Shown: positions 7,552 to 15,813 of the stretch, in pieces | How positions within the stretch are numbered: position 1 is the first letter of the stretch | Layout of the letters: every line of letters begins with the position of its first letter | DNA from: CAVSWN01 sp046728115 | Lineage (GTDB): Bacteria; Acidobacteriota; Vicinamibacteria; Vicinamibacterales; CAVVIG01 | Reading direction: 5' to 3' | DNA: 19,313 bases | Assembly (NCBI GenBank): GCA_046728115.1 | Contig: JBKPDW010000425.1 | Coordinates: 1-19,313 of the forward strand | Position numbers and translations under genes: made by a program | The notes under the pieces: generated by a model | Told to the model about the DNA's origin: nothing | The model's database searches: none | What the model saw: only the letters and a program-made list of their open reading frames with translations

Positions 7552-7845
7552 TCACGCTTGTTTGCGCGGGACCGCCTCGGCGACGGTGAGGTCGCGATCG
7601 TGGCCGTGCGGAATCAGCGTCGGGCCCGGCTCGAGGCAGAGCTGAGTGCCATCGAGCTGTACCGAGATCATATCCGGCTCGAACGACACCAGGTCGGAGA
7701 TGCGGCCAACCACGGGATAGGCCTCGCGGTACGAGCATGCCGCCTGACGTGCGTCACCGATGTCGTAGTAGCTGCACAGCCCTTTGTACAGGCAGAAGAA
7801 GTCTGGTGTTCCACGGCGGACACTCGCATCACGGAAAACCTGGCA
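7552..7845 (-). pseudogene. DUF427 family remnant (C-terminal part)
   Basis: An open stretch of 97 codons on the minus strand, ending at TGA 7552-7554, encodes DFFCLYKGLCSYYDIGDARQ, then SYREAYPVVGRISDLVSFEP and VQLDGTQLCLEPG. This is the C-terminal domain of DUF427 proteins (Cys-Pro/Leu-x-Lys-Gly motif, a Tyr-Tyr pair, SYREAYP). No ATG, GTG or TTG precedes the conserved block in frame, and the N-terminal half of the family is missing. The expected Trp before SYREAYP is Cys. The left end abuts a LuxR-type fragment on the opposite strand. It lies just upstream of the MOSC fusion gene on the same strand, possibly as a former operon partner. Confidence 0.7.
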
Positions 7846-7925
7846 TCAGCGAGATCACGGTGAAGGCGCACAGAGGTCAGATGATGCGCAAGATCAAGGC
7901 AGACTCTCTTGCCGAGCTACACTAG
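7836..7925 (+). pseudogene. LuxR/NarL-type response regulator C-terminal fragment
   Basis: The plus-strand frame ending at TAG 7923-7925 reads GISEITVKAHRGQMMRKIKA followed by DSLAELH. This matches the recognition helix and final helix of the GerE/LuxR DNA-binding domain of FixJ/NarL-type response regulators (typical ISEITVKxHRxxxMRKMxADSLxEL). Only about 28 residues are recognisable. The first half of the HTH and the receiver domain are absent, cut off where the opposite-strand DUF427 remnant begins. It ends 41 bases before the efflux pump start, in the same orientation, so it may be the relic of a regulator once upstream of the operon. Confidence 0.7.
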
Positions 7926-7966
7926 CTTATCTGTCTCTGCGTGATTCACGCTCAGCGGTCGTCGGT

Positions 7967-9634
7967 ATGGCTGAAGACATCCCTCCACACAGTCGAAGCG
8001 ATGAATCGCCTGGCAGGAGCGCGCGCGGCCTGACGTCGAGCGAACCCACGGCAGCCCTCCTTTCAACCGAGGCATGGAGGCCAAGCGCCAACCCGTGGGT
8101 GATCGCGGTAGTGGTGGCCATGGCGGCGTTCATGGAGGTCCTTGACACCAGCATCGCCAACGTCGCGCTGCCATACATCGCGGGCAACCTCGGTGCAAGC
8201 AACGACGAGAGCACCTGGGTCTTGACGTCTTATCTCGTCTCGAACGCCATCGTGCTGCCGATCACCGGCTGGTTCGCGGGAGTCTTCGGCCGGAAGCGCT
8301 TTTTCATGGTGTGCCTCGCGATCTTCACGTTCAGCTCACTGCTGTGTGGGATTGCGCCAAATCTCGGCGCCATGATTCTCTTCCGCGTGCTGCAGGGCGC
8401 GGGTGGCGGCGGGCTGCAGCCAATGGCGCAGGCCATCCTCGCCGACACCTTTCCTCCAGAAAAGCGCGGCCTGGCATTTGCGCTGTTCGGCATCACCACG
8501 ATCATCGCGCCAACAATCGGCCCGACCCTCGGCGGATGGATCACCGACAACTACAGCTGGCGCTGGATCTTCTTCATCAACCTGCCCGTCGGCATAGTTG
8601 CTCTGTTCCTGATTCTTCGACTGCTGGAAGACCCGCCGTGGGTTAGGCGTGTCGAGCGCGCGGGTGTCACGATCGATTACGTGGGCGTCGCGCTGTTGGT
8701 GATCGGCGTGGGAGCGCTGCAGATCATGCTCGACAAGGGGCAGGAGGTCGACTGGTTCGGATCCTCATTCATCGTCTCACTCGCCGTTATCGCGGTCGTC
8801 GGCCTGACCTCACTGGTCGTCTGGGAGTGGTTTCACAAGACCCCCATCGTGGACGTGCGCCTGTACAAGAACATGAATTTTCTCGGCGCCAACTTCATGA
8901 TGTTCATCCTGGGGATCATGTTGTTCTCGAGTCTTGTCATGATGCCGCAGTTCTTGCAAACGCTGATCGGCTACACCGCCGAATCAGCGGGCCTGGTGCT
9001 CTCTGGCGGTGGTCTCTTGCTGTTGTTCCTCATGCCCGTTGCGGGGACGCTCTCGTCCAGAGTCCAGGCGCGTTACATTATTGCCTTCGGTTGGCTGGCG
9101 CTGTCGGCTGCCATGTTCTATTCCACTCAGACCCTCAATCTCCAGATCAGTTTTCAGGCGGCGGCTTTCCTGCGCGCGGTGCAAGTGTTCGGCCTCGGCT
9201 TCCTGTTCGTGCCCATCAATCTTGTTTCGTACATCGGGATGCCGCCGGAAAAGAGCGGCAACGTCGCCGGTCTCGTGAATTTCATGCGCAACATCGGCGC
9301 GAGCATCGGGACGTCCATGGTCACCACGGTCATCGCGCGACGGGCGCAGTTCCACCAGGTCCAATTGGTCGCACATGCGGCGCTCGGCCAGCTCCCGTTC
9401 ACCAACACGGTGGACGCATTGTCGAGGCGCCTTGCCACGTCGGGTCTCGACGAATCGCGAGCCACGGCTCAGTCGTACGCCCGCCTCTATCGTGCGCTCA
9501 TCGGCCAGGCGACAGCGTTGGCCTATATCGACGCTTTTTGGGTGCTGTGCACAGGAGCGGCCATCATGTTCGTGTTGTCGTTTGCATTGAAGAAGAATCA
9601 GCCGACCGCCGGCCGCCAGGTCGCGATGGAATGA
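7967..9634 (+). CDS. DHA2-family MFS drug efflux pump (EmrB/QacA type)
   Basis: A 555-residue, 14-helix major facilitator. A 44-residue polar N-terminus precedes helix 1. The DHA2 signature LDTSIANVALPYIAGNLG starts at residue 59, and motif A appears as GWFAGVFGRKRFF after helix 2. The helix 5 antiporter motif region is GPTLGGWITDNYSWRWIFFI. In Gram-negatives such pumps export hydrophobic toxicants in exchange for protons and work with a HlyD/EmrA adaptor and a TolC channel, both encoded downstream here. The start is the ATG at 7967 (MAEDIPP); the frame is open further upstream but runs through the LuxR fragment. The ribosome site is weak. It is the first gene of a four-gene operon. Confidence 0.92.
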   Translation: MAEDIPPHSRSDESPGRSARGLTSSEPTAALLSTEAWRPSANPWVIAVVVAMAAFMEVLDTSIANVALPYIAGNLGASNDESTWVLTSYLVSNAIVLPITGWFAGVFGRKRFFMVCLAIFTFSSLLCGIAPNLGAMILFRVLQGAGGGGLQPMAQAILADTFPPEKRGLAFALFGITTIIAPTIGPTLGGWITDNYSWRWIFFINLPVGIVALFLILRLLEDPPWVRRVERAGVTIDYVGVALLVIGVGALQIMLDKGQEVDWFGSSFIVSLAVIAVVGLTSLVVWEWFHKTPIVDVRLYKNMNFLGANFMMFILGIMLFSSLVMMPQFLQTLIGYTAESAGLVLSGGGLLLLFLMPVAGTLSSRVQARYIIAFGWLALSAAMFYSTQTLNLQISFQAAAFLRAVQVFGLGFLFVPINLVSYIGMPPEKSGNVAGLVNFMRNIGASIGTSMVTTVIARRAQFHQVQLVAHAALGQLPFTNTVDALSRRLATSGLDESRATAQSYARLYRALIGQATALAYIDAFWVLCTGAAIMFVLSFALKKNQPTAGRQVAME

Positions 9635-9672
9635 TGGCCAGGCGCGCGAACGGAAGTGAGAGGTTCGCCGGG

Positions 9673-9690
9673 GTGGGGGCGGAGCCCCAC
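9673..9690 (+). other. Intercistronic GC hairpin
   Basis: GTGGGG and CCCCAC can pair across a six-base loop in the 78-base gap between the pump and kinase-like genes. No T-run follows, so it is not a standard intrinsic terminator. A similar hairpin lies in the next gap of the same operon. Possible roles are mRNA processing or partial attenuation, by inference only. Confidence 0.45.
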
Positions 9691-9712
9691 GTGAGTTAAA
9701 GCATGAGGACTT

Positions 9713-10381
9713 ATGTCAGTTCGTGTCGTCACGTTGGAGCGTGAATACGGAAGCGGCGGCGGGACGATCGCGGCCAAGCTTGCCGCGCGACTCGGCTGGC
9801 AGCTCTGGGATCAGTTGCTCACCGAGGAAATTGCACGGCGGCTGGGTTGCGCACGCCGCGCCGTCGAGGAGCGTGAGGAGAAACGCGACCCGGCGTACTA
9901 CCGGCTTCTGAAGGCCTTCATGAAAGGCAGCTTCGAAGGGAGCCTGAACGCACCCCGCTTGAACCTCGTGGATACCGACCGCGTCCGGGAGGTCGTGCAG
10001 AAGCTGCTGCCCGAGATCGTCCAAGAGGGCAGCTGCGTGATCGTGGGCCGCGGATCCTCGTATTACCTCTCGACGCGATCAGACGTATTTCACGTGTTTG
10101 TCTACGCGCCGTTCGAAGAACGGGTCCGGCGGCTGCAGTCAACGGGCAAGAGCGAGCAGGAAGCGATCGATCTCGCTGAGACCGTCGACCGTGATCGTGC
10201 CACGTTCATAAAGCAGTATTTCAATGTCGAGTGGCCCGGGAGAGATCGGTTTCACCTGATGGTCAATTCAGCAATGGGGGACGACGTGGCCGTCACGATC
10301 ATTCTCGATGCGATGGCTCGGTATGCGAGCGCTCGAGGAGATCAACCAACGGCGGAAGCCGGACGTGTGGCGAACCGCTAG
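9713..10381 (+). CDS. Cytidylate kinase-like family protein
   Basis: A 222-residue P-loop protein. The N-terminal LEREYGSGGGTIAAKLAARL is the family hallmark. The Walker-A Lys of true cytidylate kinase (GSGKGT) is not there, since it reads GSGGGT, as is usual for this cytidylate-kinase-like family (PF13189). Further segments are VIVGRGSSYYLS (109-120), FVYAPFEERVRRL and TVDRDRATFIKQYFNVEW (158-175), the lid and base-binding area. True nucleotide kinase activity is unproven for the family. A GAGG sits about five bases before the ATG at 9713. The gene lies between pump and channel genes on the same strand, so it is almost surely cotranscribed with the efflux system. Confidence 0.88.
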   Translation: MSVRVVTLEREYGSGGGTIAAKLAARLGWQLWDQLLTEEIARRLGCARRAVEEREEKRDPAYYRLLKAFMKGSFEGSLNAPRLNLVDTDRVREVVQKLLPEIVQEGSCVIVGRGSSYYLSTRSDVFHVFVYAPFEERVRRLQSTGKSEQEAIDLAETVDRDRATFIKQYFNVEWPGRDRFHLMVNSAMGDDVAVTIILDAMARYASARGDQPTAEAGRVANR

Positions 10382-10407
10382 GCGTGCCAGGGCCAAGAAG
10401 CGGGTTC

Positions 10408-10422
10408 GGGGCGCGAAGCCCC
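10408..10422 (+). other. Intercistronic GC hairpin
   Basis: GGGGC and GCCCC flank a GCGAA loop in the gap between the kinase-like gene and the TolC-type gene. No T-run follows. It parallels the hairpin at 9673-9690 and lies about 20 bases before the strong ribosome site of the channel gene, so it could influence translation or RNA stability. Confidence 0.45.
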
Positions 10423-10445
10423 CTATCGAGTTCGGAGGAGGAGAG

Positions 10446-11861
10446 ATGTCTGGCGATCGACGGACGCGGCTGGTCGTGTTTCGTTGTGTGGTCGTTGCAG
10501 TCGTCCTTGGCTCGCCAAGGCTGGGTGTGGCACAGGCTCCAAATCCGTTTCTTGGCAGCGTGCCGAGCGGCCAGGCAACGGGAACCACCCTCGACCTCTC
10601 GCTGCCTGAAGCGTTCGACCGCGCGCTGCGATACAACCTTGGTGCGATCGAAGGCCGGGAGAATACACGCGCCGCGCACGCCGCTCGTCTCCGAAGCCTG
10701 AACGCGCTGCTTGCGAACGTGTCGGGGCGCGTCAGCGCCGCGGTCAATCAGATCAACTTGAAAGCGCTAGGCTTCAATCTCTCTATCCCTGGTATCTCCG
10801 TTCCAACGGTTGTCGGACCCTTCAATGTAACCGACGCGCGGTTGTTCGTGACGCAGGAGCTGTTCAATTGGTCGGATATCCAACGTCTGAAATCGTCATC
10901 CGAAACGGAACGCGCGTCCGAATATACGTACCAGAGCGATCGTGACCTCGTGGTGTTCACGACGGGTAACGCGTACTTGCTCGTGATTTCGGACGCGGCT
11001 GCTGTCGAGTCCATCCGCGCGCAAGTCAGAACTGCGCAGACCCTGTACGACCAAGACGTCGACAAGAACGCGCAGGGAGTCATCGCCAGGATCGACGTGT
11101 TGCGCGCGCGCGTCGAGCTCCAGACCCAGCAACAACGGCTGATCGCAGCCGAAAATCAGCTCAATATCGACAAGCTGAGCCTCGCGCGCGTGATTGGGCT
11201 GCCAAACGGACAAGACTTCCGGTTGACCGACACCGTCCCGTATCGACCGTTTGAGGTCAGCACCCTGGCGCAGGCGCTGACGCAGGCGTACGCAACGCGT
11301 CCCGACTATCTCGCGGGCGAACGGCAGCTGAGGGCCGCAGAGATGGCACTCCGGGCCGCGACGGCCGAAATCTATCCGTCCGGCTCCGTGGCTGCCGACT
11401 ACGGGGCGATCGGCAATCCGAATTTCGGAGCCGCGCACGGCACCTACTCGGTGAGCGCGGCCCTCAACATCCCCATCTTTCAAGGAAGTCGCGTCCGCGC
11501 CGACAAGCTGCAGGCGGAATCAACGCTGGAGCTACGCAAAGCAGAGCTAGCCGACCTGGGCGGCCGAATCGACGACGAGGTGCGCACGGCATTCTACAAC
11601 TTGAGATCGTCATCCGAGCTAGTGGCGGTTGCGCAAAGCAACATCGACCTCGCGAACGAGACAGTGCGACAAGCGCAGGATCGTCACTCAGCGGGCGTGG
11701 CGAACAATCTCGAGGTGGTCCAGGCTCAGGAATCGGTTGCGGCCGCCAATCAGGCTTATATCGCAAGTCTCTATGCGTTCAACCTCGCCAAGATCTCTCT
11801 CGCGCAGACCCAGGGCGTGGCCGAACGTTCTGCCGTGACGTATCTGCTGGGGAGGCAATAA
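10446..11861 (+). CDS. TolC-family outer-membrane efflux channel
   Basis: A 471-residue outer-membrane factor. A signal peptide is visible: basic start, hydrophobic VVVAVVLG and an AQA cleavage site near residue 31. The mature part shows the internal repeat typical of TolC: LDLSLPEAFDRALRYNL and FEVSTLAQALTQAYATRPDY start the two halves. Gln- and Ala-rich helices include ARVELQTQQQRLIAAENQLN and SNIDLANETVRQAQDRHSAG. The AALNIPIFQGSRVRADKLQA segment is the usual strand-helix junction of the second half. It starts at ATG 10446 directly after GGAGGAGGAG; an earlier in-frame ATG at 10308 lies inside the kinase-like gene. Its stop is two bases before the adaptor start, so translation is probably coupled. 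Confidence 0.93.
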   Translation: MSGDRRTRLVVFRCVVVAVVLGSPRLGVAQAPNPFLGSVPSGQATGTTLDLSLPEAFDRALRYNLGAIEGRENTRAAHAARLRSLNALLANVSGRVSAAVNQINLKALGFNLSIPGISVPTVVGPFNVTDARLFVTQELFNWSDIQRLKSSSETERASEYTYQSDRDLVVFTTGNAYLLVISDAAAVESIRAQVRTAQTLYDQDVDKNAQGVIARIDVLRARVELQTQQQRLIAAENQLNIDKLSLARVIGLPNGQDFRLTDTVPYRPFEVSTLAQALTQAYATRPDYLAGERQLRAAEMALRAATAEIYPSGSVAADYGAIGNPNFGAAHGTYSVSAALNIPIFQGSRVRADKLQAESTLELRKAELADLGGRIDDEVRTAFYNLRSSSELVAVAQSNIDLANETVRQAQDRHSAGVANNLEVVQAQESVAAANQAYIASLYAFNLAKISLAQTQGVAERSAVTYLLGRQ

Positions 11862-11863
11862 CC

Positions 11864-13132
11864 GTGGAGGGTCAACCCGCCCAAACACCCGCCGTGCCGC
11901 CGCGGGCCGATGAAGGGATCTCGTCATCGGACACGAGTCGACGGTTGCGAGCATCGCGCCGCGGCGGAGGACGCCGTACACTCATCCTGTTAGTACTCAT
12001 TGGCGTTGCCACCGTCATCATGGCGATCGTCCTGTATCAGCGTTTCGCCGCTTGGGAATCGACTGACGACGCGCAGATTGACGGTTACATTTTCCCGGTG
12101 AGCTCTCGGGTGCCAGGGTATGTAACCCGCGTCCTCGTGGATAACAACCAATACGTCGAGGCAGGCACCGTGCTCGTGAAGCTAGACCCAAAGGACTATG
12201 AGGTTGCAGTCGCAAATGCAAAGGCAACGCTCGCGAACGATCAGGCCAGCGCCGCCGCGTTGCAGACCAACGTCCCAATCACGTCCGTGAGCACCTCGAG
12301 CCAACTCTCGAGTGCCCATGCCGACATCCGGAACGTGGAAGCCGGCCTCCTCGCGGCACAGCGAGGCTCGGAGGCCGCGCAGGCCGCCTTGCGAGAAGCC
12401 GAAGCCAACGATTTGAAGGCTCAGGACGATGTGAATCGGTACAAGCCGCTCGCGGAGCGAGACGAAATCCCTCAGCAGCAGTACACGCAAGCCGTGGCCA
12501 GCCAGCGGGCAACGGCCGCCGCCGTCGAAGCCGCCCGCGCTTCCGCGGCCGCTGCGGAACAACAAGTGACGCAGGCCAGATCGAGACTCTCCCAGGCGCA
12601 GGCTCAATTGCGGTACGCGGAAACGCAGCCGCAACAGATCTCCGTGCAGCGTTCGCGGGCTCAGGCAGCCGACGCGGAAACCGAGCGCGCTGCGGCGACC
12701 CTGCAGCAAGCACAGCTGAACCTGCAGTACACGACGATTCTCTCGCCCGTGGCCGGGATCGTCGGCCAGCGATCGGTACATCCCGGCCAGAATGTCGCGC
12801 CCGGCCAGCAACTGATGACGATCGTGCCGCTCGACGGCCAGAACATCTGGGTCACCGCTAATTTCAAGGAAACCCAGTTGACCTACATGCGCCCAGGCCA
12901 GCCCGTGCGGGTGTATGTCGATACCTACGGTCGGACGTACGACGGACACGTGCTGAATATCGCCGGAGCCAGCGGGGCTCGCTATAGCCTGCTGCCACCC
13001 GAAAATGCCACGGGAAACTACGTCAAGGTGGTGCAGCGCATCCCTGTGAAAATCGTGTTCGAGAGAGGGCAGGACCCCGAACACCTGCTGCGCCCCGGCA
13101 TGTCAGTCGAACCAGACGTCAGGGTCCGGTAA
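11864..13132 (+). CDS. HlyD/EmrA-type periplasmic adaptor (membrane fusion protein)
   Basis: A 422-residue adaptor for the tripartite pump. One membrane anchor (LILLVLIGVATVIMAIVLY, residues 40-58) follows a basic cytoplasmic start. The first lipoyl half reads STDDAQIDGYIFPVSSRVPG, and VLVDNNQYVEAGTVLVKLDP continues it. A long Ala/Gln-rich coiled-coil hairpin spans about 115-285, then the second lipoyl half (TILSPVAGIVGQRSVHPGQN) and a beta-barrel region with NIWVTANFKETQLTYMRPGQ. The start is GTG at 11864, two bases after the TolC-type stop; GGGGAGG inside the end of the upstream gene serves as ribosome site. It ends the operon. It should bridge the DHA2 pump and the TolC-type channel. Confidence 0.93.
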   Translation: MEGQPAQTPAVPPRADEGISSSDTSRRLRASRRGGGRRTLILLVLIGVATVIMAIVLYQRFAAWESTDDAQIDGYIFPVSSRVPGYVTRVLVDNNQYVEAGTVLVKLDPKDYEVAVANAKATLANDQASAAALQTNVPITSVSTSSQLSSAHADIRNVEAGLLAAQRGSEAAQAALREAEANDLKAQDDVNRYKPLAERDEIPQQQYTQAVASQRATAAAVEAARASAAAAEQQVTQARSRLSQAQAQLRYAETQPQQISVQRSRAQAADAETERAAATLQQAQLNLQYTTILSPVAGIVGQRSVHPGQNVAPGQQLMTIVPLDGQNIWVTANFKETQLTYMRPGQPVRVYVDTYGRTYDGHVLNIAGASGARYSLLPPENATGNYVKVVQRIPVKIVFERGQDPEHLLRPGMSVEPDVRVR

Positions 13133-13347
13133 TAGCCCCATTGCCCAAGGCCAGTGATCCCCTCTTCGTCAAAATCAATTCTGTGGAAGCACCGACGCCC
13201 CATACGAGCGGCACCTCGTGTTCGACAAACGAAGGCAACGACTCGTATGTAACCGCTCGCTAGGACCAACGCACGTCGAGCGCGAGTTCCGTTTTAGGGC
13301 GTCGGAAGGGAGTGCTTCAGCCGTGCGCATTGTGTACGGAGGATTGC

Positions 13348-15048
13348 TCATCGTCGATCCGGCTGGAGATCCGTGGCGCTTCGGCGCCGCGCGATCGCCT
13401 GCGCAACGATCGCGCGAGCGTCAGCCTCAATCCGCTGCAGATGCGCCTCCCCCAAGAAACTCTCCGCGTAGATCTTGTAGATGTGTTCGGTCCCGGACGG
13501 TCGCGCGGCAAACCACCCGTTGGCAATAATCACTTTGACCCCGCCGATCGGATGCTGATTGCCTGGCGCGACCGTGAGCACGTGCTGAATCGGCTCCCCG
13601 GCCACCTCGGATCCGTGGACATCGGCCTCCGAGATCGCCTCGAGCACCCGCTTCTCCTCCGCGCTGGCGGGCACCTCGATGCGGCCGTAGACGGGATCGC
13701 CGAGATCGCGCGTGAGTCGGCGGTACAACTCACCAGGATCGTGGCCTGCCCGTGCGGTGATTTCCGCGGCGAGCAGGGCCGCTGTGATGCCGTCCTTGTC
13801 TGTCGTCCACACGGTCCCATCGAGGCGAGCGAACGTCGCGCCAGCGCTCTCTTCCCCCGCAAAGCCAAGTGCACCGCTACGCAGTCCATCCACGAACCAC
13901 TTGAATCCGACAGGCATTTCCCTGACTTGCCGCCCGACGGCCGCGGCCGTGCGATCGATGCTGCTGCTGCTCACCAACGTCTTGCCCACAGCCGCCACGC
14001 CACTCCACCGCGGACGGTGCGTGAACAGGTACTGGACGCACGCCGTAAGGTAATGGTTCGGCGGCAACAACCCCGAGCTTCGGGTGACAATGCCATGTCG
14101 ATCGTGATCGGTGTCGCACGCGAACGCAATGTCGAAACGGTCCTTTAGGCCAATAAGCCGCTGCATCGCGTACGGCGACGAGGGGTCCATTCGAATGCGT
14201 CCGTCCCAGTCGAGGGTCATGAACGCGAAGGTCGGATCGACTGCCTCGCTGATTACGGTGAGATTGAGCCCGTAACGTTCGACAATCGCCGGCCAATAGT
14301 GAACACCGGCTCCGCCGAGCGGATCGACGCCCAGCCGCAATCCAGAGTGCGCGACGACGTCGAGAGCGAGGACACTGCCAAGGTCGCCCACGTACGCCTC
14401 GCGAAACCCATAGGCCCGTGTGGTGGATGCGCGCCGCGCCCGCTCGACCGGGACGCGCCTGACATTCTTCAGCTGTTCCGCCAGCAAGTCATTGGCACGG
14501 GCCTCTATCCACGTCGTGGTCGCTTCCTCCGCGGGCCCACCGTGCGGCGGGTTGTACTTGAAGCCGCCGTCTTCCGGCGGGTTGTGCGACGGCGTGACGA
14601 CAATGCCGTCAGCGAGGCCGCTGATGCGACCCCGGTTGTACGTGAGGATCGCGTGGGATACGGCGGGCGTCGGCGTGAAGATCTCGTCGCCAGCCGTCAT
14701 CGTCTCGATGCCGTTGGCGGCGAGGACCTCGAGGGCGCTCCCGAAGGCGGGCTCGGACAGCGCGTGGGTGTCGCGGCCGATAAATAGCGGTCCATCGATG
14801 GACTGCCAATGGCGCCGCTCGCAAATCGCTTGCGTGATAGCCAAGATGTGCCATTCGTTGAACGCTCGATCCAACGACGAGCCACGGTGGCCGGAAGTGC
14901 CGAACACCACACGCTCCGCCGCAACGGCGGGATCAGGCCGCTCGGCGTAGTACGCCGCGACAAGCTTCGATACGTCGACTAATTGCGCCGGATCGGCCGG
15001 CCGCCCTGCATTGGGGCTGACGTCAGCGGTACCCGGATCCTGTAGCAT
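13348..15048 (-). CDS. pgm: Alpha-D-glucose phosphate-specific phosphoglucomutase
   Basis: A 566-residue enzyme close to E. coli Pgm (546 residues), interconverting glucose 1-phosphate and glucose 6-phosphate in the cytoplasm for glycogen, trehalose and nucleotide-sugar metabolism. Visible motifs: VVFGTSGHRGS near the N-terminus, the phosphoserine loop VTPSHNPPEDGG with Ser154, the Mg-binding DTDHDRHG (312-319, where E. coli has DPDYD), sugar-binding GEESAGA (398-404) and phosphate-binding RPSGTE (516-521). All catalytic positions are present. The start ATG at 15048 has no clear ribosome site. The inverted-repeat element at 15067-15193 lies only 18 bases upstream, so transcription signals may come from that element. 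It is a single gene, convergent with the efflux operon. Confidence 0.95.
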   Translation of the reverse strand: MLQDPGTADVSPNAGRPADPAQLVDVSKLVAAYYAERPDPAVAAERVVFGTSGHRGSSLDRAFNEWHILAITQAICERRHWQSIDGPLFIGRDTHALSEPAFGSALEVLAANGIETMTAGDEIFTPTPAVSHAILTYNRGRISGLADGIVVTPSHNPPEDGGFKYNPPHGGPAEEATTTWIEARANDLLAEQLKNVRRVPVERARRASTTRAYGFREAYVGDLGSVLALDVVAHSGLRLGVDPLGGAGVHYWPAIVERYGLNLTVISEAVDPTFAFMTLDWDGRIRMDPSSPYAMQRLIGLKDRFDIAFACDTDHDRHGIVTRSSGLLPPNHYLTACVQYLFTHRPRWSGVAAVGKTLVSSSSIDRTAAAVGRQVREMPVGFKWFVDGLRSGALGFAGEESAGATFARLDGTVWTTDKDGITAALLAAEITARAGHDPGELYRRLTRDLGDPVYGRIEVPASAEEKRVLEAISEADVHGSEVAGEPIQHVLTVAPGNQHPIGGVKVIIANGWFAARPSGTEHIYKIYAESFLGEAHLQRIEADARAIVAQAIARRRSATDLQPDRR

Positions 15049-15066
15049 GCGAAAACCCAGTCACGC

Positions 15067-15086
15067 GCAGAGCCGTGTCGCTGAAT
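15067..15086 (+). repeat. 20-bp inverted repeat, left arm
   Basis: Perfect reverse complement of 15174-15193; see the enclosing element. It is the arm nearest to the pgm start codon. Confidence 0.9.
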
Positions 15087-15173
15087 GACATGAAGAGAAA
15101 GTATCCGACTCGAAAGATAGCGCGGCGAGCCAACCCATTGTAGCTACTAAGTAGGTTCGCCGAGTTCGCCAGT

Positions 15174-15193
15174 ATTCAGCGACACGGCTCTGC
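15174..15193 (-). repeat. 20-bp inverted repeat, right arm
   Basis: Perfect reverse complement of 15067-15086. The recognisable transposase remnant begins about 140 bases to its right. Confidence 0.9.
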
Positions 15194-15331
15194 TTGAGGC
15201 TGTCAATGCCGCAGTTCGAGCAAATAAAAGATCCGCGATGCACCAAACCTGAGTCCAGCGACACTTTGATAGCGAGGACGCGCGAGGGATGCTGTCCAAC
15301 GGTCGGACCAATACCAAAGTCTTATGGACCC

Positions 15332-15625
15332 CCGGCCGCAGAGTGGCGCACCCTATTTGGATACTGTTGTCACGAGAGGACCGGCAATCGATAACGAGCT
15401 CAGCCGACGCTGCCGGACGCACACCTGGAGTTCCGGTTCGGTTTCTCATTCGCGATCACCATCGAAAGTTGCACGCCGTGGCAGTCGTCTTCCATGCGCG
15501 ACCGTTGATCGACACGACGAGACGTCACGGCACACGCACGATGGGACGACTGATCGCACCGAGGACGATATGCTAGGTCGGCTAGTCGGATTGCGAAGAG
15601 GCCGCCTCGACTGTGTTGCCGGTGA
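15332..15625 (+). pseudogene. Decayed integrase-core (IS481/IS3-like) transposase
   Basis: Three pieces in the order of a DDE integrase-core transposase can be read. The first is PAAEWRTL at about 15332-15355, like the TAEWVTQQ segment. The second is VPVRFLIRDHHRKLHAVAVV from about 15433, like the RFLIRDRDAKFTxxFDxVF segment holding the second Asp. The third is DNA near 15580-15625 that matches at base level a VGTVRRECLDW-like stretch but is out of frame. Frames change between the pieces and stops interrupt them, so it is inactive. N- and C-terminal parts are not recognised. The rest of 15194-15864 shows no credible gene. Confidence 0.5.
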
Positions 15626-15813
15626 CGATTCGTCATTGACCTTCTATGAAAACGCCGTAAGTAATCGGCCGACATCAAGAGGTCTGACACAATTCTCTTC
15701 GACGAACTGTTTTGGCCGCCAGCAAACCGCTGAATGCAAGCCTCATCGCAGAAGGCTACGAGGCGTTTTGCGATAATCGTCTCAGTTTAGCGGGTCGTAC
15801 GATTATGTCGCTG

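Larger units (their letters stand above)
15067..15193. mobile_element. MITE-like element with perfect 20-bp terminal inverted repeats
   Basis: The left arm 15067-15086 (GCAGAGCCGTGTCGCTGAAT) and right arm 15174-15193 (its exact reverse complement) enclose 87 bases with no ORF of note. The next bases on either side do not continue the match, giving sharp ends. The size (127 bp) and perfect arms resemble a miniature inverted-repeat transposable element or an IS end pair left after internal deletion. No clear target duplication is visible. As RNA it would form a long hairpin just before pgm. Confidence 0.6.

Noticed and set aside
15324..15776. A 150-codon plus-strand frame
   Set aside because: No family resemblance and no ribosome site; it overlaps the decayed transposase in another frame.
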